From assembly GCA_030592085.1 (NCBI GenBank), contig JAUUZV010000137.1, positions 1 to 6,943 of the forward strand: 6,943 nt of DNA, read 5' to 3'. The notes beneath the pieces are model-generated. The model searched no databases. It had not been told where the DNA came from and saw only the letters and a program-made list of their open reading frames with translations. Made by a program: the position numbers and the translations under genes. Positions 5,903-6,943 of the stretch are shown piece by piece. How positions within the stretch are numbered: the stretch's first letter is position 1; every line of letters starts with the position of its first letter. The stretch comes from Clostridia bacterium. GTDB lineage: Bacteria; Bacillota; Clostridia; DUPQ01.

Positions 5903-6943
5903 ATGAGCAAAGTAAATATTACAATTGATGGTATAAAGATGCAAGTTTCTGATAGTTATTCAGTACTTGAAGCTGCTAAAGAAGTAGGCGTTGATATTCC
6001 AACTTTATGTTACTTAAAAGATATAAATGAAATAGGTGCTTGTAGAATGTGTTTAGTAGAAATTAAACAAGCAAAAGGATTACAAGCTTCTTGTGTATAT
6101 CCAGTATCAGAAGGATTAGATATAACAACAAACTCTGAAGCAATTAGAAAAGCTAGAAAAGCTACTTTAGAATTAATTCTATCAAACCATGATCGTAGTT
6201 GCTTAACTTGTAATCGTAATAATAGTTGTGAATTACAAGCATTATCAGATAGATTAAATGTGAGAGAACTTCGATACGAAGGAGAAAAAACTCTTTATCC
6301 ACTAGATTTAAAATCTCATACAATAGTAAGAGATAATAATAAATGTATCTTATGTAGAAGATGTATATCAATGTGTAAAAACATTCAAACAGTTTCAGTA
6401 ATAGATGCAACTGAGAGAGGGTTTTATTCAAATATATCATCTCCATTTGATTTAAGTTTAAATGATGTTCCATGTATTAGTTGTGGTCAATGTATTAATG
6501 TATGTCCTGTAAGTGCACTTAGAGAAAAAGATGATACAGAATTAGTTTGGGATGCAATTAATGATAAAAGTAAACATGTTGTTGTACAAACTGCACCTGC
6601 AACTAGAGTTGCTATTGGTGAAGAATTTGGATTACCAATTGGTACTAGATGTACAAAAAATATGGTTGGTGCACTACGTAGATTAGGTTTTGATAGGGTA
6701 TTTGATACAGATACTGGAGCTGATTTAACTATTATGGAAGAGGGAACTGAATTACTTCACCGACTTAATAATGGTGGTAAATTACCTATGATTACTTCTT
6801 GTAGTCCTGGGTGGGTTACATTTTGTGAATATAATTTTCCCGAATTTATTGATAACTTATCAACATGTAAATCTCCAATGCAAATGTTTGGAGCAGTTTT
6901 AAAGTCATATTACGCGAAAAAATCTAATATTAATCCTGCTGAC
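5903..6943 (+). CDS. hndD: [FeFe] hydrogenase catalytic subunit, 3' partial
   Basis: The first 347 residues of an [FeFe] hydrogenase large subunit (HndD/HydA type, usually about 575-650), which interconverts 2H+ + 2e- and H2. The window end cuts the gene in frame at GAC. Visible parts: N-terminal plant-type [2Fe-2S] with Cys36, 47, 50, 64; His-Cys3 [4Fe-4S] NHDRSCLTC..C with His96, Cys100, 103, 109; two [4Fe-4S] sites with Cys148/151/154/158 and Cys191/194/197/201; then the start of the H-cluster domain: QTAPATR, FDTDTGADLTIMEEGTE and L1 motif TSCSPGW (298-304). L1 has Ser where the standard motif TSCCPGW has the second Cys. Motifs L2 and L3 and any C-terminal extra [2Fe-2S] domain lie beyond the window. 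AGGAGA at 5890-5895 supports the ATG, 20 bases after hndC. Maturases hydE, hydF and hydG are not in view. Confidence 0.96.
   Translation, partial: MSKVNITIDGIKMQVSDSYSVLEAAKEVGVDIPTLCYLKDINEIGACRMCLVEIKQAKGLQASCVYPVSEGLDITTNSEAIRKARKATLELILSNHDRSCLTCNRNNSCELQALSDRLNVRELRYEGEKTLYPLDLKSHTIVRDNNKCILCRRCISMCKNIQTVSVIDATERGFYSNISSPFDLSLNDVPCISCGQCINVCPVSALREKDDTELVWDAINDKSKHVVVQTAPATRVAIGEEFGLPIGTRCTKNMVGALRRLGFDRVFDTDTGADLTIMEEGTELLHRLNNGGKLPMITSCSPGWVTFCEYNFPEFIDNLSTCKSPMQMFGAVLKSYYAKKSNINPAD

Noticed and set aside
6162..6473. Open frame of 103 codons on the - strand
   Set aside because: It lies wholly opposite the iron-sulfur part of hndD, its translation is low-complexity (Leu/Tyr/Ile runs), and it has no ribosome site. 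It is a shadow.

Overview
The window is AT-rich (roughly 30% GC by eye), has strong Shine-Dalgarno sites (AGGAGG, AAGGAG) and ends its genes with TAA or TAG. It encodes an NAD(P)-linked [FeFe] hydrogenase. Together these suggest a strictly anaerobic, fermentative low-GC Gram-positive or a relative (Clostridia, or the Izemoplasma/Haloplasma side of the Bacilli and Mollicutes). I cannot place it more closely from sequence alone.

Left part (1-2637, + strand): the 3' end of a cyclic-di-GMP signalling gene (possible GAF, then PAS, GGDEF and HD-GYP; its start lies before the window). Its stop codon overlaps the ATG of nagA (N-acetylglucosamine-6-phosphate deacetylase). The nagA frame is full length with its metal and catalytic residues, but codon 103 is an in-frame TGA. 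It is a fresh nonsense mutation, a sequence error, or TGA read as an amino acid.

Middle (2634-3203): a small cysteine-rich redox protein of the C_GCAxxG_C_C family lies on the - strand, tail to tail with nagA so that the stop codons interlock. It is divided from the hydrogenase operon by a compact divergent control region. That region has an extended -10 promoter in each direction and two inverted repeats matching the Rex (NADH/NAD+-sensing repressor) operator TTGTTAANNNNTTAACAA. Their centres are exactly 60 bp apart and they flank the hydrogenase promoter. The upstream operator also overlaps the -35 region of the divergent gene.

Right part (3204-6943, + strand): a tight operon in the order hndA-hndB-hndC-hndD: a NuoE-like [2Fe-2S] subunit, a small thioredoxin-fold ferredoxin, a NuoF-like flavin/NADH subunit with extra iron-sulfur domains, and the [FeFe] hydrogenase catalytic subunit, cut by the window end. 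The expected role is reversible H2 production coupled to NAD(P)H, and by analogy with Hnd/HydABC complexes probably also to ferredoxin (electron bifurcation). Rex control fits: low NADH would shut the operon off and high NADH would release it so that excess reductant is vented as H2.
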